DNA from: Streptomyces griseus | Lineage (GTDB): Bacteria > Actinomycetota > Actinomycetes > Streptomycetales > Streptomycetaceae | Assembly: GCF_900460065.1 (NCBI RefSeq) | Contig: NZ_UAVD01000026.1 | Coordinates: 124,001-188,000, forward strand | Direction: 5' to 3' | DNA length: 64,000 nt | Shown: piece after piece, positions 17,985 through 26,754 of the stretch | Numbering within the stretch: the first letter of the stretch is position 1 | Layout of the letters: each line of letters begins with the position of its first letter | Notes under the pieces: model-generated | The model's database searches: none | Seen by the model: only the letters and a program-made list of their open reading frames with translations | Told to the model about the DNA's origin: nothing | Translations under genes and position numbers: made by a program

Positions 17985-18722
17985 TCAGCGTGCGGCGCCC
18001 GTCCGGTCCTGGAACGGACCGGGGCCGAGATCGGCGTCCAGGTCGAGGGTGCCCTCGGTGGGCTCGGCGGTGGGCGGCAGGGCGAGTGCCGCGCCGACCG
18101 GACCCGGCAGACTGCCGGAACCGAGCAGCCCGGTGACCAGCGCCGTGGTGAGCCGGTGCCAGGCGGCGGCCCGGCGGATCATGGCGTGGTCGCCGCCCCG
18201 GACGGTGACCATGCAGCTCCGGGCTCCGGCGCGACGGGCCCGGGCGGTGAGGGACTGGGTGGCCTGGGGACTGGTCATCCGGTCCCGGTTGCTGTGGACG
18301 AGGACGATGTCGCGGCCCGCCAGCTGGGTGACCGGGTCGCCCGGCGGACACCAGGGGGCGAGCCCGACGACGCCCCGCACCAGGGGGTGCCCGGCGGCGC
18401 GGAGGGCGGCGCGTGCCCCCATGGAGTGGCCCAGGAGCACCACCGGCAGCTCCTCGCCCGCCTCCTCCCGCAGGACGTCGAGGGCGGCCACGGCGTCGTG
18501 CAGGGGGTCCGCGCGGGCGCCGTTCCAGCCCCGGTGGGCGTACCGCACCTGCCGCACGAGCACCTCGTCGCCGGAGGCGCGGGTGGCCCTGGAGACGGCC
18601 CGGACGAAGGGGAGCATCCGGGTGCCGGGCAGATTCAGCGGCCCCGACGGCGGGGGCCCGGTCCCGGTCTCACGCCCCCCGTGCAGGACGAGAACCGCTG
18701 CCGACGCCGGTCGTTGGGCCAC
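17985..18722 (-). CDS. Alpha/beta hydrolase
   Basis: 245 residues. The nucleophile elbow 'LLGHSMGARAAL' (G-x-S-x-G), a dienelactone-hydrolase-like Asp region ('IVLVHSNRDRMTSPQAT') and a late His ('VRGGDHAMIRR') supply a Ser-Asp-His triad. It begins MAQRPASAAVLVLHGGRE, with the oxyanion 'LHGG'. There is no signal peptide. It is 15 bp upstream of the PP2C phosphatase on the same strand. Substrate unknown. Confidence 0.82.
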   Translation of the reverse strand: MAQRPASAAVLVLHGGRETGTGPPPSGPLNLPGTRMLPFVRAVSRATRASGDEVLVRQVRYAHRGWNGARADPLHDAVAALDVLREEAGEELPVVLLGHSMGARAALRAAGHPLVRGVVGLAPWCPPGDPVTQLAGRDIVLVHSNRDRMTSPQATQSLTARARRAGARSCMVTVRGGDHAMIRRAAAWHRLTTALVTGLLGSGSLPGPVGAALALPPTAEPTEGTLDLDADLGPGPFQDRTGAAR

Positions 18723-18940
18723 GCGTACCTCCAGGTGCGGGTGCGGGGCGCGCTGCCCCTCGCCCCGTATTCGGCGCCGGAGCCGCTTCGGATGGGCGTA
18801 CGGACCCGCCGGACCGAAGGACCCCCGTCGCCGCCCGACGGGCCGGCCGGGGGCGGAGTGTCCTCCACTGTACGGTCACGCTCGCGGAACCATCCGTACC
18901 CCCGGCACCATCCCCGTATCCGACAGCGAAGGAGCCTCCC

Positions 18941-19426
18941 ATGGCATCAGGACCTCAACTCGGCAGCCCCGCACCGGACTTCACCCTCCCGGGCGGCGTC
19001 CTGTCGGGCGACGCCTTCGAGCGCGCCGAGTACCGGCTGTCGTCCGCCCGCGGCCGGTCGGTGGTGCTGGCGTTCTACCCGGGGGACAACACCAGCGTCT
19101 GCACCAAGCAGTTGTGCTCGTACTCCTCGGGCATGGAGGCCTTCGAGGGCCTCGACGCCGACGTCTGGGGAATCAGTCCACAGGGTGTGGACAGCCACGA
19201 GTCCTTCGCCCGCTCCTTCGGGCTGCGCATGCCGCTGCTGGCCGACGAGGGCCGGGAGACCGCCCGCGCCTACGGGGTCGCGGCGCCGGGCATCGGGGTG
19301 CGGCGGGCGGTCTTCCTCATCGGCCCGGACGGGGTGCTGCGCTGGAAGCACGTGGCCCTGCTCGGTGCGACGTTCCAGTCGCTCAGCACGCTCACGGACC
19401 GGCTGTCCGGCATCAAAGACGCGTAA
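18941..19426 (+). CDS. Peroxiredoxin (Bcp/PrxQ type)
   Basis: 161 residues. It starts at the ATG after AAGGAG; longer upstream open codons are non-protein-like. Motif 'LAFYPGDNTSVCTKQLCSY' has peroxidatic Cys and resolving Cys in the C-x4-C spacing of atypical 2-Cys PrxQ enzymes, and the thioredoxin-like fold continues with 'GVRRAVFLIGPDGVLRWKHVA'. It reduces peroxides in the cytosol with thioredoxin. The Thr-Pro-Gly-Cys context of classic Bcp is altered (Asn-Thr-Ser-Val-Cys). Confidence 0.88.
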   Translation: MASGPQLGSPAPDFTLPGGVLSGDAFERAEYRLSSARGRSVVLAFYPGDNTSVCTKQLCSYSSGMEAFEGLDADVWGISPQGVDSHESFARSFGLRMPLLADEGRETARAYGVAAPGIGVRRAVFLIGPDGVLRWKHVALLGATFQSLSTLTDRLSGIKDA

Positions 19427-19539
19427 AGATTGCCGGAATCCGGCAGTGACCGAAGCAGGTGCTGTATGGGATCATCCAGCCAGATCGACGGAAAACACTC
19501 GGGGGACGTCGGCAGCGGCGGCAACAGGGGAGTGATCGC

Positions 19540-20049
19540 GTGACCATTTTTCTCGGTCTCGGCATTGCGGGGATCGTGCTGCTCACGCTCTCCCTGATCT
19601 TCGGCGGAGTCCTCGAAGGGCTCCTCGACGGTGTGCTCGACGGCCTCTTCGACGGGCTGCTGTCGCTGCCGGTGATCGCCGGCTTCATCTCGATGCTCGG
19701 CTTCGGCGGAGCGATCGTGCTCGGCTCGACGAGCGCCGGAACCCTCGTGGCCACGGCCGTCGGCGTCGCCGCCGGCCTGGTCGCGGGCTGGCTCACCTGG
19801 AAACTCAGCAAGGCCCTGATGCGCGACCAGACGGACGCCACCCCGCGCGGCTCCGACCTGATCGGCACCTCGGGGTCCGTCGTGACGGCCATCCCGGCCG
19901 GAGGTTACGGCGAGGTGCTGCTGCGCCTGGGCGGCCAGCCCGTGAAGTTCTCGGCCAAGTCGGCCGCGCCCGTCGCCCGCGGCACCGAGATCTGGGTGGA
20001 AGAGGCACTGTCGACCACCTCGGTCGCGGTCCGCCCGGTGGAGCGCTGA
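19540..20049 (+). CDS. NfeD-like membrane protein, flotillin partner
   Basis: 169 residues from GTG with GGGGAG eight bases upstream. Three hydrophobic segments are followed by a soluble C-terminal OB-fold ('IGTSGSVVTAIPAGGYGEVLLRLGGQPVKFSAKSAAPVARGTEIWVEEALSTTSVAVRPV') typical of NfeD proteins. An unusual acidic repeat 'GVLEGLLDGVLDGLFDGLLS' sits between helices 1 and 2. NfeD proteins work with SPFH/flotillins in membrane microdomains; a flotillin gene follows 121 bp downstream. Confidence 0.85.
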   Translation: MTIFLGLGIAGIVLLTLSLIFGGVLEGLLDGVLDGLFDGLLSLPVIAGFISMLGFGGAIVLGSTSAGTLVATAVGVAAGLVAGWLTWKLSKALMRDQTDATPRGSDLIGTSGSVVTAIPAGGYGEVLLRLGGQPVKFSAKSAAPVARGTEIWVEEALSTTSVAVRPVER

Positions 20050-20170
20050 CCACGCGTCCACCCCGACGACCCACCGTTCCGCGGCACCCACCGCACCGGT
20101 CAACTCCACAGCACCGCCACGCTCCACAACAATCTGCCGTCCCCCACGGGAGGCAGGGGGGACACATCAC

Positions 20171-21625
20171 ATGAGTCCAGTAGTCATCGCCGTCATCGGC
20201 ATCGTCGTACTCCTCGTCCTGCTCGGCCTCGTCGTCATCACGCGCTACAAGGTGGCCGGGCCCAGCGAGGCGTTCATCATCACCGGCCGCCGCGGCAAGA
20301 AGTCGACGGATCCGGTCACCGGCCTCACCAGCATCGACAACAGCGGCCAGAAGGTCGTGGTCGGCGGCGGCGTCTTCGTCGTACCGTTCGTCCAGCAGAA
20401 GTTCACCCTCGACCTGTCCAGCCGGCACATCCCGATCGCCGTGCGCGGCGCGGTGACGCTTCGCGGCGTCAAGTCGAACCTCGAAGGCGTCGCGATCGTC
20501 AAGGTCGGCGGCAGCGAGGACGCGATCCGCGCCGCGGCGCAGCGCTTCCTCCAGCAGCAGGACGGCATCGTCGGCTTCACCCAGGAAGTGCTCTCCGGCG
20601 CGCTCCGCGCGATCGTCGGCCGGATGTCGGTCGAGGACATCATCCGGGACCGGGCCGCGTTCGCCGGGCAGGTCGCGGAGGAGGCCGAGGCCAGCCTCTC
20701 CGGCCAGGGCCTCATCCTGGACGCCTTCCAGATCCAGGACATCACCACCGAGGGCTCCTACCTGGAGGACCTCGGCCGCCCGGAGGCCGCCCGCGCCAAG
20801 CAGGAGGCGGACATCGCCGAGGCCATCGCGAAGCGGGCCTCCGAGCAGGCCCGGCTGAAGGCGGCCGAGGAGATCGCCATCGCCGAGCGGACCTACTACC
20901 TGAAGCAGGCCGAGATCAAGGCCGAGACGGAGGCCGCGGCGGCCAAGGCCAACGCCGCGGGACCGCTCGCCGAGGCGGCCCGCCAGCAGGAAGTCCTCAC
21001 CGAGCAGGAGAAGGTCGCCGAGCGCCAGGCGGCGCTGACCGACCGCGAGCTGGACACGAAGGTCCGCAAGCCCGCCGACGCCGCCCGCTACCAGGCCGAG
21101 CAGGAGGCGGAGGCCCGCCGCATCGCCCAGGTCAAGGAGGCCGAGGCCGACGCGGAGCGCTCGCGCCTGACCGGTCAGGGCGAGAAGCTGCACCGTTCGG
21201 CGCTGGCCGACGCCGTCCGCATCGAGGGTGAGGCCGACGCCGCGGCGATCGCCGCCAGGGGTGCGGCGGAGGCGGAGGCCATGCAGAAGAAGGCCGACGC
21301 GTTCGCGCAGTACGGCGACGCGGCCGTCCTCCAGATGCTGGTCGAGGTCCTCCCGAGCGTCGTGGCCAAGGCCTCCGAGCCGCTGAGCGCCATCGACAAG
21401 ATGACGGTCATCTCCACGGACGGCGCGAGCCAGCTGGCCCGCACGGTGACCGACAACGTCGCGCAGGGCATGGAACTGCTGACCTCGACGACGGGCGTGG
21501 ACCTGGCGTCCCTCCTCCAGAACCTGAAGGGCCGCGCGGGCACGGTGCCCGCTCTCACGACGCCGGACGCCCCGGAGACAGACGCGGCGGCCTCGAAGAA
21601 CGGCGAGATCGAGATCAAGGGCTGA
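20171..21625 (+). CDS. Flotillin (SPFH/band 7 protein)
   Basis: 484 residues: one N-terminal membrane helix (residues 3-22), an SPFH domain to about residue 190, then a long Ala/Glu-rich coiled coil ('EEAEASL' through 'EAEARRIAQVKEAEADAERSR') and a C-terminal globular part ('VLQMLVEVLPSVVAKASEPLSAIDKMTVIS'). This is the FloT/YqiK arrangement. Flotillins organise functional membrane microdomains. The NfeD gene upstream confirms the pairing, and a strong hairpin follows the stop. Confidence 0.92.
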   Translation: MSPVVIAVIGIVVLLVLLGLVVITRYKVAGPSEAFIITGRRGKKSTDPVTGLTSIDNSGQKVVVGGGVFVVPFVQQKFTLDLSSRHIPIAVRGAVTLRGVKSNLEGVAIVKVGGSEDAIRAAAQRFLQQQDGIVGFTQEVLSGALRAIVGRMSVEDIIRDRAAFAGQVAEEAEASLSGQGLILDAFQIQDITTEGSYLEDLGRPEAARAKQEADIAEAIAKRASEQARLKAAEEIAIAERTYYLKQAEIKAETEAAAAKANAAGPLAEAARQQEVLTEQEKVAERQAALTDRELDTKVRKPADAARYQAEQEAEARRIAQVKEAEADAERSRLTGQGEKLHRSALADAVRIEGEADAAAIAARGAAEAEAMQKKADAFAQYGDAAVLQMLVEVLPSVVAKASEPLSAIDKMTVISTDGASQLARTVTDNVAQGMELLTSTTGVDLASLLQNLKGRAGTVPALTTPDAPETDAAASKNGEIEIKG

Positions 21626-21660
21626 CGCGCGAGGCGTCCCCGGGGGCTCGGCCCCTCACC

Positions 21661-21707
21661 CGTGCCCGTGCCCGGCAGCGACCCGTTCGCCGCCGGGCAC
21701 GGGCACG
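21661..21707 (+). terminator. 16-bp hairpin after flotillin gene
   Basis: CGTGCCCGTGCCCGGC (21661-21676) pairs perfectly with 21692-21707 around a 15-nt loop, 36 nt after the flotillin stop. There is no U-tract. It fits a bacterial terminator of the GC-rich type. Confidence 0.65.
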
Positions 21708-21813
21708 TCCGCGTCGGCCTCCGCCCCCCGCGCCGACCGGACCGGGGCGGGAAACCCGTGGCCGACGGCGAAGCGCCTGCGGGATGCTGAGCGGGCGAGC
21801 GAGGGGGAACGGC

Positions 21814-22404
21814 ATGACGCGGTCATGGGGGCGGGCCGGGGCGGAGGACGCCGGCGGAGCGTTGGACCGGTACGCGTACGCGTACCTCGCGGGCGGTGGC
21901 CGGCGCGTGGCCGAGTCCGCCGTCGTGGCCCTCACCGAACAGGGGGCGCTGTCCCTGCGGGCGGGACGGCTCCGCCCCACGGGCGACGGCGTCCCGGCCG
22001 CCCACGCCGTCGAGCACGCGGTCATCGCCGCCTGCCCCCGCAGCACCCGCGTCCGGGAAGTGACCGAAGCCGTCGGGCGCTCCCAGCCGGTCGACGACAT
22101 CGCCCGGCGGCTGGTGCGCCTCGGGCTGCTCGGCGGGAGGCGACGCCGGACCACCCGCGCGGGACGGCGGCTGCTGGCCGCCGCCGCATCGGAAGGGGCG
22201 CTGCCCGGATACGTACTTCACGGCCCGACCGCTCTGGCCACCGGCCCGATCCGGCACGGGCTGCTCGGCGCCCACCCGGTCCCCGACGGCCTCGGCCGCA
22301 CCCTCCGCCGCATGGGCAAGGCCCTGGACGACGACCACGGCTCCTCCGCGGAGGCCGCCCCCGGTGGCGGCCACGGGTGCGGCGGCTCGTCGGGGGGCGA
22401 CTGA
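21814..22404 (+). CDS. TIGR04222-type protein
   Basis: 196 residues from an ATG with GAGGGGG seven bases upstream. The sequence 'YAYAYLAGGGRRVAESAVVALTEQGALSLRAGRLRPTG' is the hallmark of the TIGR04222 family of actinobacteria. The usual N- or C-terminal membrane segments are not evident here. The C-terminus is Gly/His/Cys-rich ('GGGHGCGGSSGG'), also common in the family. Function is unknown. A possible winged helix is suggested by 'VREVTEAVGRSQPVDDIARRLVRLGLL'. Confidence 0.65.
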   Translation: MTRSWGRAGAEDAGGALDRYAYAYLAGGGRRVAESAVVALTEQGALSLRAGRLRPTGDGVPAAHAVEHAVIAACPRSTRVREVTEAVGRSQPVDDIARRLVRLGLLGGRRRRTTRAGRRLLAAAASEGALPGYVLHGPTALATGPIRHGLLGAHPVPDGLGRTLRRMGKALDDDHGSSAEAAPGGGHGCGGSSGGD

Positions 22405-22492
22405 ACGACGCCACGCCCCGGGCGGGCCGCCCCGGCGCGGTGGCCCGTCACACCTCACCCCGCGGGTCCGCCCCGCACGCCCCACCGCGCCC

Positions 22493-23242
22493 TCAGCACG
22501 CTCCCCGGTCCCGCCCCACCGCGTAGAGGTGGCTGTCCCGGAACTGCTCCGCGCCCAGCGTCCGGCCCACCATGATGACGGCCGTCCGGATCACCCCCGC
22601 CGCCTTCACCTGCTCGGCGATCGAGTCCAGCGGGCCCCGCAGGATGATCTCGTCGGGGCGCGACGCCATCGCCACCACCGCCGTCGGGCAGTCCGCCCCG
22701 TAGTGCGGGAGCAGCTCGTCGACCACCCGGTCCACGTAGCGGGCCGCCAGGTGCAGCACGATCAGGGCGCCGCTGCGGCCCAGTGTGGCCAGGTCCTCGC
22801 CCTCCGGCATCGCCGTGGCGCGCTGCGCGACCCGGGTCAGGATCACCGTCTGGCCGACCGTCGGCACCGTCAGCTCGCGCTTCAGCGCCGCCGCCGCCGC
22901 GGCGAACGCGGGCACGCCGGGGACCACTTCGTACGGGATCCCCGCCTCGTCCAGGCGCTTCATCTGTTCGTTCACCGCGCTGAACACCGACGGGTCGCCC
23001 GAGTGCAGCCTCGCCACGTCGTGGCCCTCCGCGTGGGCCCGGACCAGCTCGGCGGTGATCTGCTCGATGTCCAGCTCCGCCGTGTCGATCAGGCGGGCGC
23101 CCTCCGGGCACTCGGCCAGCAGCTCCACCGGGACCAGGCTGCCCGCGTACAGGCAGACCGGGCTGGCGGCGAGGACCCGGGCGCCGCGCACCGTGATCAG
23201 GTCGGCCGCGCCGGGGCCCGCGCCGATGAAGTACACCGTCAT
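22493..23242 (-). CDS. cobM: Precorrin-4 C11-methyltransferase
   Basis: 249 residues. MTVYFIGAGPGAADLITVRG is the start of the tetrapyrrole methylase fold. 'PVCLYAGSLVPVELL' and 'LHSGDPSVFSAVNEQMKRLDEAGIPYEVVPGVPAF' are signature stretches of CobM/CbiF. The enzyme methylates C-11 of precorrin-4 with S-adenosylmethionine in the aerobic cobalamin pathway. The ATG overlaps the cobL stop (ATGA), so the two are translationally coupled. A GGGAG ribosome-binding site is present. Confidence 0.92.
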   Translation of the reverse strand: MTVYFIGAGPGAADLITVRGARVLAASPVCLYAGSLVPVELLAECPEGARLIDTAELDIEQITAELVRAHAEGHDVARLHSGDPSVFSAVNEQMKRLDEAGIPYEVVPGVPAFAAAAAALKRELTVPTVGQTVILTRVAQRATAMPEGEDLATLGRSGALIVLHLAARYVDRVVDELLPHYGADCPTAVVAMASRPDEIILRGPLDSIAEQVKAAGVIRTAVIMVGRTLGAEQFRDSHLYAVGRDRGAC

Positions 23243-24516
23243 GATCGATCTCCCTTGTGCGTACGTGCCCCGGAACCCGGGGGCTTGACGGCCGACCACT
23301 GCGTCACGGGCATGGCCTGGCGCCAGCCGGTGAAACCGCCGACCGGGACCGCGTGGGCCACCGCGAGGCGCACCAGTTCGCCGCCGTGCGCCTTGTGCCA
23401 CTCGGCCAGCAGCGCCTCCGACTCCAGCGTCACCGTGTTCGCGACCAGCCGGCCCCCCGGCCGCAACGCCGCCCAGCACGCGTCGAGCAGGCCCGGCGCG
23501 GTCAGGCCGCCGCCGATGAACACCGCGTCAGGCGCCGCCAGTCCGGCCAGGGCGGCCGGCGCCGGGCCGGTGACGACCTTCAGCGCGGGGACTCCCAGGC
23601 GTTCCGCGTTACGGGTGATCCGCTCGGCCCGCACCGGGTCCCGCTCCACGCTCACCGCCCGGCAGGACGGGTGCGCCCGCAGCCACTCGACCGCGATCGA
23701 GCCGGAGCCGCCGCCCACGTCCCAGAGCAGCTCCCCGGGCGCGGGCGCCAGGGTCCCGAGCGTGGCCGCCCGGACATGGCGCTTGGTGAGCTGGCCGTCG
23801 TGCTCGTACGCCTCGTCCGGCAGCCCGGGCACCGCGCCCAGCCGCAGGGCGTCCGCCGACGCCCGGCAGTCGATCGCGATCACGTTCAGCCGGTCTCCCG
23901 GGGGGTGCTCCCAGCTCTCCGCGAGACCGTCCGCGCACGCCTCGTCCGCCGCGCCCAGCTGTTCCAGCACCCGCAGCCCGCTCGGTCCGAAACCGCGCTC
24001 CGTGAGCAGCGCGGCGACCGTCGCGGGGGTGCTCGCGTCCGCGCTCAGGACCAGCAGGCGCCGGCCCTCGTACAGCGACGCCGCGAGGCGCGCCGCCGGA
24101 CGGCCCACCAGCGTCACGACCTCCGTGTCCTCCACCGGCCAGCCCAGGCGCGCGCAGGCGTACGCGACGGACGACGGGTGCGGCAGCACGCGCAGCCCCT
24201 GCGGGCCCAGCTCCTGGGCCAGCGCCCGCCCGATCCCGTAGAACATCGGGTCCCCGCTCGCCAGCACCGCGACCCGCCGCTCCCGGTGCTCGGCCAGCAG
24301 CCGGGGGACGGCCGGCCTCAGCGGGGACGGCCAGGCCACCCGGACGCCGGCGCACTCCGGCGGGAGCAGATCCAGCTGACGCGCCCCGCCGATCAGCACC
24401 TCCGCCTCCCGCAGCGCCCCGCGGGCCGTACCGGACAGGCCGGGCCAGCCGTCCGCGCCGATCCCCACGACGGAGACGGGGTGCGTGGGTGCGGCGGGGG
24501 GAGGGGCGGCAGACAC
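23239..24516 (-). CDS. cobL: Precorrin-6Y C5,15-methyltransferase (CbiE-CbiT fusion)
   Basis: 425 residues from GTG 24516, which has GAGGTC five bases upstream; the frame stays open further upstream but becomes Arg/Pro-rich. The N-terminal CbiE methylase domain ('VVGIGADGWPGLSGTARGALREAEVLIGGARQL') is followed by a CbiT domain with SAM-binding 'LLWDVGGGSGSIAVEWLRAHP'. CobL methylates C-5 and C-15 and decarboxylates the C-12 acetate of precorrin-6Y. It leads a cobL-cobM operon on the minus strand. No cobalamin riboswitch motif was seen upstream. Confidence 0.92.
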   Translation of the reverse strand: MSAAPPPAAPTHPVSVVGIGADGWPGLSGTARGALREAEVLIGGARQLDLLPPECAGVRVAWPSPLRPAVPRLLAEHRERRVAVLASGDPMFYGIGRALAQELGPQGLRVLPHPSSVAYACARLGWPVEDTEVVTLVGRPAARLAASLYEGRRLLVLSADASTPATVAALLTERGFGPSGLRVLEQLGAADEACADGLAESWEHPPGDRLNVIAIDCRASADALRLGAVPGLPDEAYEHDGQLTKRHVRAATLGTLAPAPGELLWDVGGGSGSIAVEWLRAHPSCRAVSVERDPVRAERITRNAERLGVPALKVVTGPAPAALAGLAAPDAVFIGGGLTAPGLLDACWAALRPGGRLVANTVTLESEALLAEWHKAHGGELVRLAVAHAVPVGGFTGWRQAMPVTQWSAVKPPGSGARTHKGDRS

Positions 24517-24708
24517 GGTCGGGACCTCGTTCGGCGGGGCAGGAGGCGTGGGGACAACGCTGCCGAACTTTACTGAACCCCCGCTTCCGCCCCCTCCGGC
24601 GGGTGAATCCGGAAAGACTCCGCGCGTGGTGTCGAGAACCCCGCACCGGCTCCGACGTCCCCTGTGCAGGAGGAAGAAACGGCACCGAGCGACCAGGAGG
24701 CGACGGTC

Positions 24709-25119
24709 ATGAAGTATCTGGTGATGGTCCAGGGCAGCCAGGCGGACTACGACGCGCAGACCGGCAAGGGGAGCGCGGACAGCCCGGCCTGGGACGAGAA
24801 GGCCATGCGGGAGATGTTCGCCCACATGGGCAGCATCAACGACGACCTCGCCGAGTCGGGCGAGCTGGTCACCGGCTACGGGCTGCGGGAGCCGGCGTCG
24901 GGCCGGGCCGTCAGCCTCGACGCCGAAGGCCGCCCGGTGGTCTCGGACGGGCCCTACAGCGAGACGAAGGAGCTGCTCGCCGGGTTCTGGGTGCTCGACT
25001 GCGAGAGCCTGGAAAGGGTGACCGAGATCGCGGCCCGCGTGGCACGCTGTCCGCAGCCGGCCGGGGCGCCCGCGTACCCGGTGCTCATCCGGCCCGTCGA
25101 CGGCGGGATCGACGACTGA
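24709..25119 (+). CDS. YCII/DGPF-domain protein linked to ECF sigma factor
   Basis: 136 residues from ATG after GGAGG. It contains the DGPF-type motif 'VVSDGPYSETKELLAGFWVLDCESLE' in a YCII-like fold. This family is systematically encoded next to ECF42 sigma factors, and an ECF42-like gene starts 22 bp downstream. Its biochemical role is not established; it is thought not to be a classical anti-sigma factor. Confidence 0.85.
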   Translation: MKYLVMVQGSQADYDAQTGKGSADSPAWDEKAMREMFAHMGSINDDLAESGELVTGYGLREPASGRAVSLDAEGRPVVSDGPYSETKELLAGFWVLDCESLERVTEIAARVARCPQPAGAPAYPVLIRPVDGGIDD

Positions 25120-25141
25120 CGGACCGATCCCGAGGACACGG

Positions 25142-26395
25142 ATGGATCGCAGGACCGACGTCACCGTCGAGGAGCTGCTGCGCCGCCACGCGCCGCAGGT
25201 CCTCGGCGCGCTCGTGCGCCGGTACGGGCACTTCGACCAGGCCGAGGACTCCGTCCAGGAGGCCCTGATCGCGGCCGCCGGGCAGTGGCCGGGGGACGGG
25301 GTCCCCGACAACCCGCGCGGCTGGCTGATCCGGGTCGCCTCCCGCCGCCTCACCGACCGGCTCCGCAGCGACGAGGCCCGCCGCCGCCGGGAGGAGACCG
25401 CGGCGGCCCTCACCCCGGCCGACGCGTTCGTCGCGCCACCGCCCGGCGAAGACCCCTCCGGCACGGGCCGGGCCCCCTCCGAGGACGACACGCTCACTCT
25501 CCTCTTCCTCTGCTGCCACCCCGCGCTCTCCCCCGCCGCCCAGATCGCGCTGACCCTCCGCGCGGTCGGTGGCCTGACCACGGCGGAGATCGCCCGCGCC
25601 CATCTGGTGCCGGAGGCGACGATGGCGCAGCGGATCAGCCGGGCCAAGCGGACGCTGCGCGGTACGCGGTTCCGGCGGCCGGACGCCGAGGACCGCGACC
25701 GGCGGCTCGCCGCCGTGCTCCAGGTGCTCTACCTGATCTTCAACGAGGGCTACACCGCCACCGCCGGCCCCGACCTCCACCGCACCGACCTGGCCCGCGA
25801 GGCGATCCGGCTGACCCGCGCCGTCCGTCGGCTGCTGCCCCACGAGGGGCGCGTGACGGGGCTGCTGGCGCTGATGGTCCTCACCGAGGCGCGCGCCCCG
25901 GCACGCACCGGACCGGACGGCGAGCTGGTCCCGCTCGACGCACAGGACCGGGCGCTCTGGGACCGTACGGCCATCGCGGAGGGCACCGCGCTGGCCGAGG
26001 AGGCGCTCGCCCAGGGCCCCGTCGGGGACTACCAGCTCCAGGCCGCCGTCGCCGCCCTCCACGACGAGGCGGAGCGCCCGGAGGACACCGACTGGCCGCA
26101 GATCCTCGCCCTCTACGACCTCCTCGTGCGGCGCACCCCCGACCCCGCCGCCGCGTTGGGCCGGGCGGTCGCCGTGGCCATGGTGGACGGGCCCCGGGCC
26201 GGGCTGGCGGCGGTGGACGCCCTGACGGGCACGGTGGAGCCGCGCTTCCGCCTCGACGCCGTGCGCGGGCACCTCCTGGAACGGGCCGGGGAGCCGGCCG
26301 CGGCCCGCGCCGCCTACCGCTCGGCCGCCGACGGCACGCTCAGCGAACCCGAGGCCCGCTACCTGCGCAGGCGCGCGGACCGGCTGGACCCGTAA
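25142..26395 (+). CDS. ECF42-type RNA polymerase sigma factor with C-terminal helical extension
   Basis: 417 residues, far longer than a normal ECF sigma factor (about 180-200). The N-terminal part has sigma region 2 ('VLGALVRRYGHFDQAEDSVQEALIAA') and region 4 ('LRAVGGLTTAEIARAHLVPEATMAQRISRAKRTLRG'). The C-terminal ~230 residues form a TPR-like helical domain ('YLIFNEGYTATAG', 'EALAQGPVGDYQLQAAVAALHDEA') containing the conserved DWPQI. This is the ECF42 architecture. Autoregulation together with the upstream DGPF gene is expected. No anti-sigma gene is present. Confidence 0.9.
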   Translation: MDRRTDVTVEELLRRHAPQVLGALVRRYGHFDQAEDSVQEALIAAAGQWPGDGVPDNPRGWLIRVASRRLTDRLRSDEARRRREETAAALTPADAFVAPPPGEDPSGTGRAPSEDDTLTLLFLCCHPALSPAAQIALTLRAVGGLTTAEIARAHLVPEATMAQRISRAKRTLRGTRFRRPDAEDRDRRLAAVLQVLYLIFNEGYTATAGPDLHRTDLAREAIRLTRAVRRLLPHEGRVTGLLALMVLTEARAPARTGPDGELVPLDAQDRALWDRTAIAEGTALAEEALAQGPVGDYQLQAAVAALHDEAERPEDTDWPQILALYDLLVRRTPDPAAALGRAVAVAMVDGPRAGLAAVDALTGTVEPRFRLDAVRGHLLERAGEPAAARAAYRSAADGTLSEPEARYLRRRADRLDP

Positions 26396-26754
26396 CGGCC
26401 CCTCCGGGCCACCCCGTTCACTCCCGCCCGGTGGGCCCGCTCGCCGGACACCTCGGCAGCCGTTTCCGCCGCGCCGCTCATCGCGCTCGCGGGCCCGATC
26501 CAGCCCGCCGTGCCCGTCGTCCCCGCCGTGTCCGTGGTGCTCCTGCTCGATGTCGTGCGCGTCCATGCCGGGGCATCCGGAACCGCCTCATCGGGCAGCA
26601 CGGCGACACGCACGGACGCGCACTCCACGGCCGCCCCACTCCCCTGCCCCTCCCCGCTCCCCGCGCCCCTCCCTACTCCCTTCGGCCGACAGGGAAGAGG
26701 CCATCGGCGCAGTACCGGTCGCCGTCGTCCGCCGTGCTCGCGATGATCGGCAGC
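26396..26754. other. Gene-poor stretch between ECF sigma and HhH-GPD genes
   Basis: 359 bp. Open frames here are low-complexity (one minus-strand frame is His/Gly/Asp-rich) and lack credible starts or family matches. I see no strong hairpin or promoter I would defend. Confidence 0.4.

Noticed and set aside
22405..22492. Short open frames between the TIGR04222-type gene and cobM
   Set aside because: Intergenic length is only 88 bp and no start or domain is credible.
22364..24241. Long plus-strand frame opposite cobM and cobL
   Set aside because: The minus-strand genes have clear family motifs; this frame has none.
24517..24708. Possible cobalamin riboswitch upstream of cobL
   Set aside because: I looked for a B12-box GCCACTG-like element on the minus strand and saw none.
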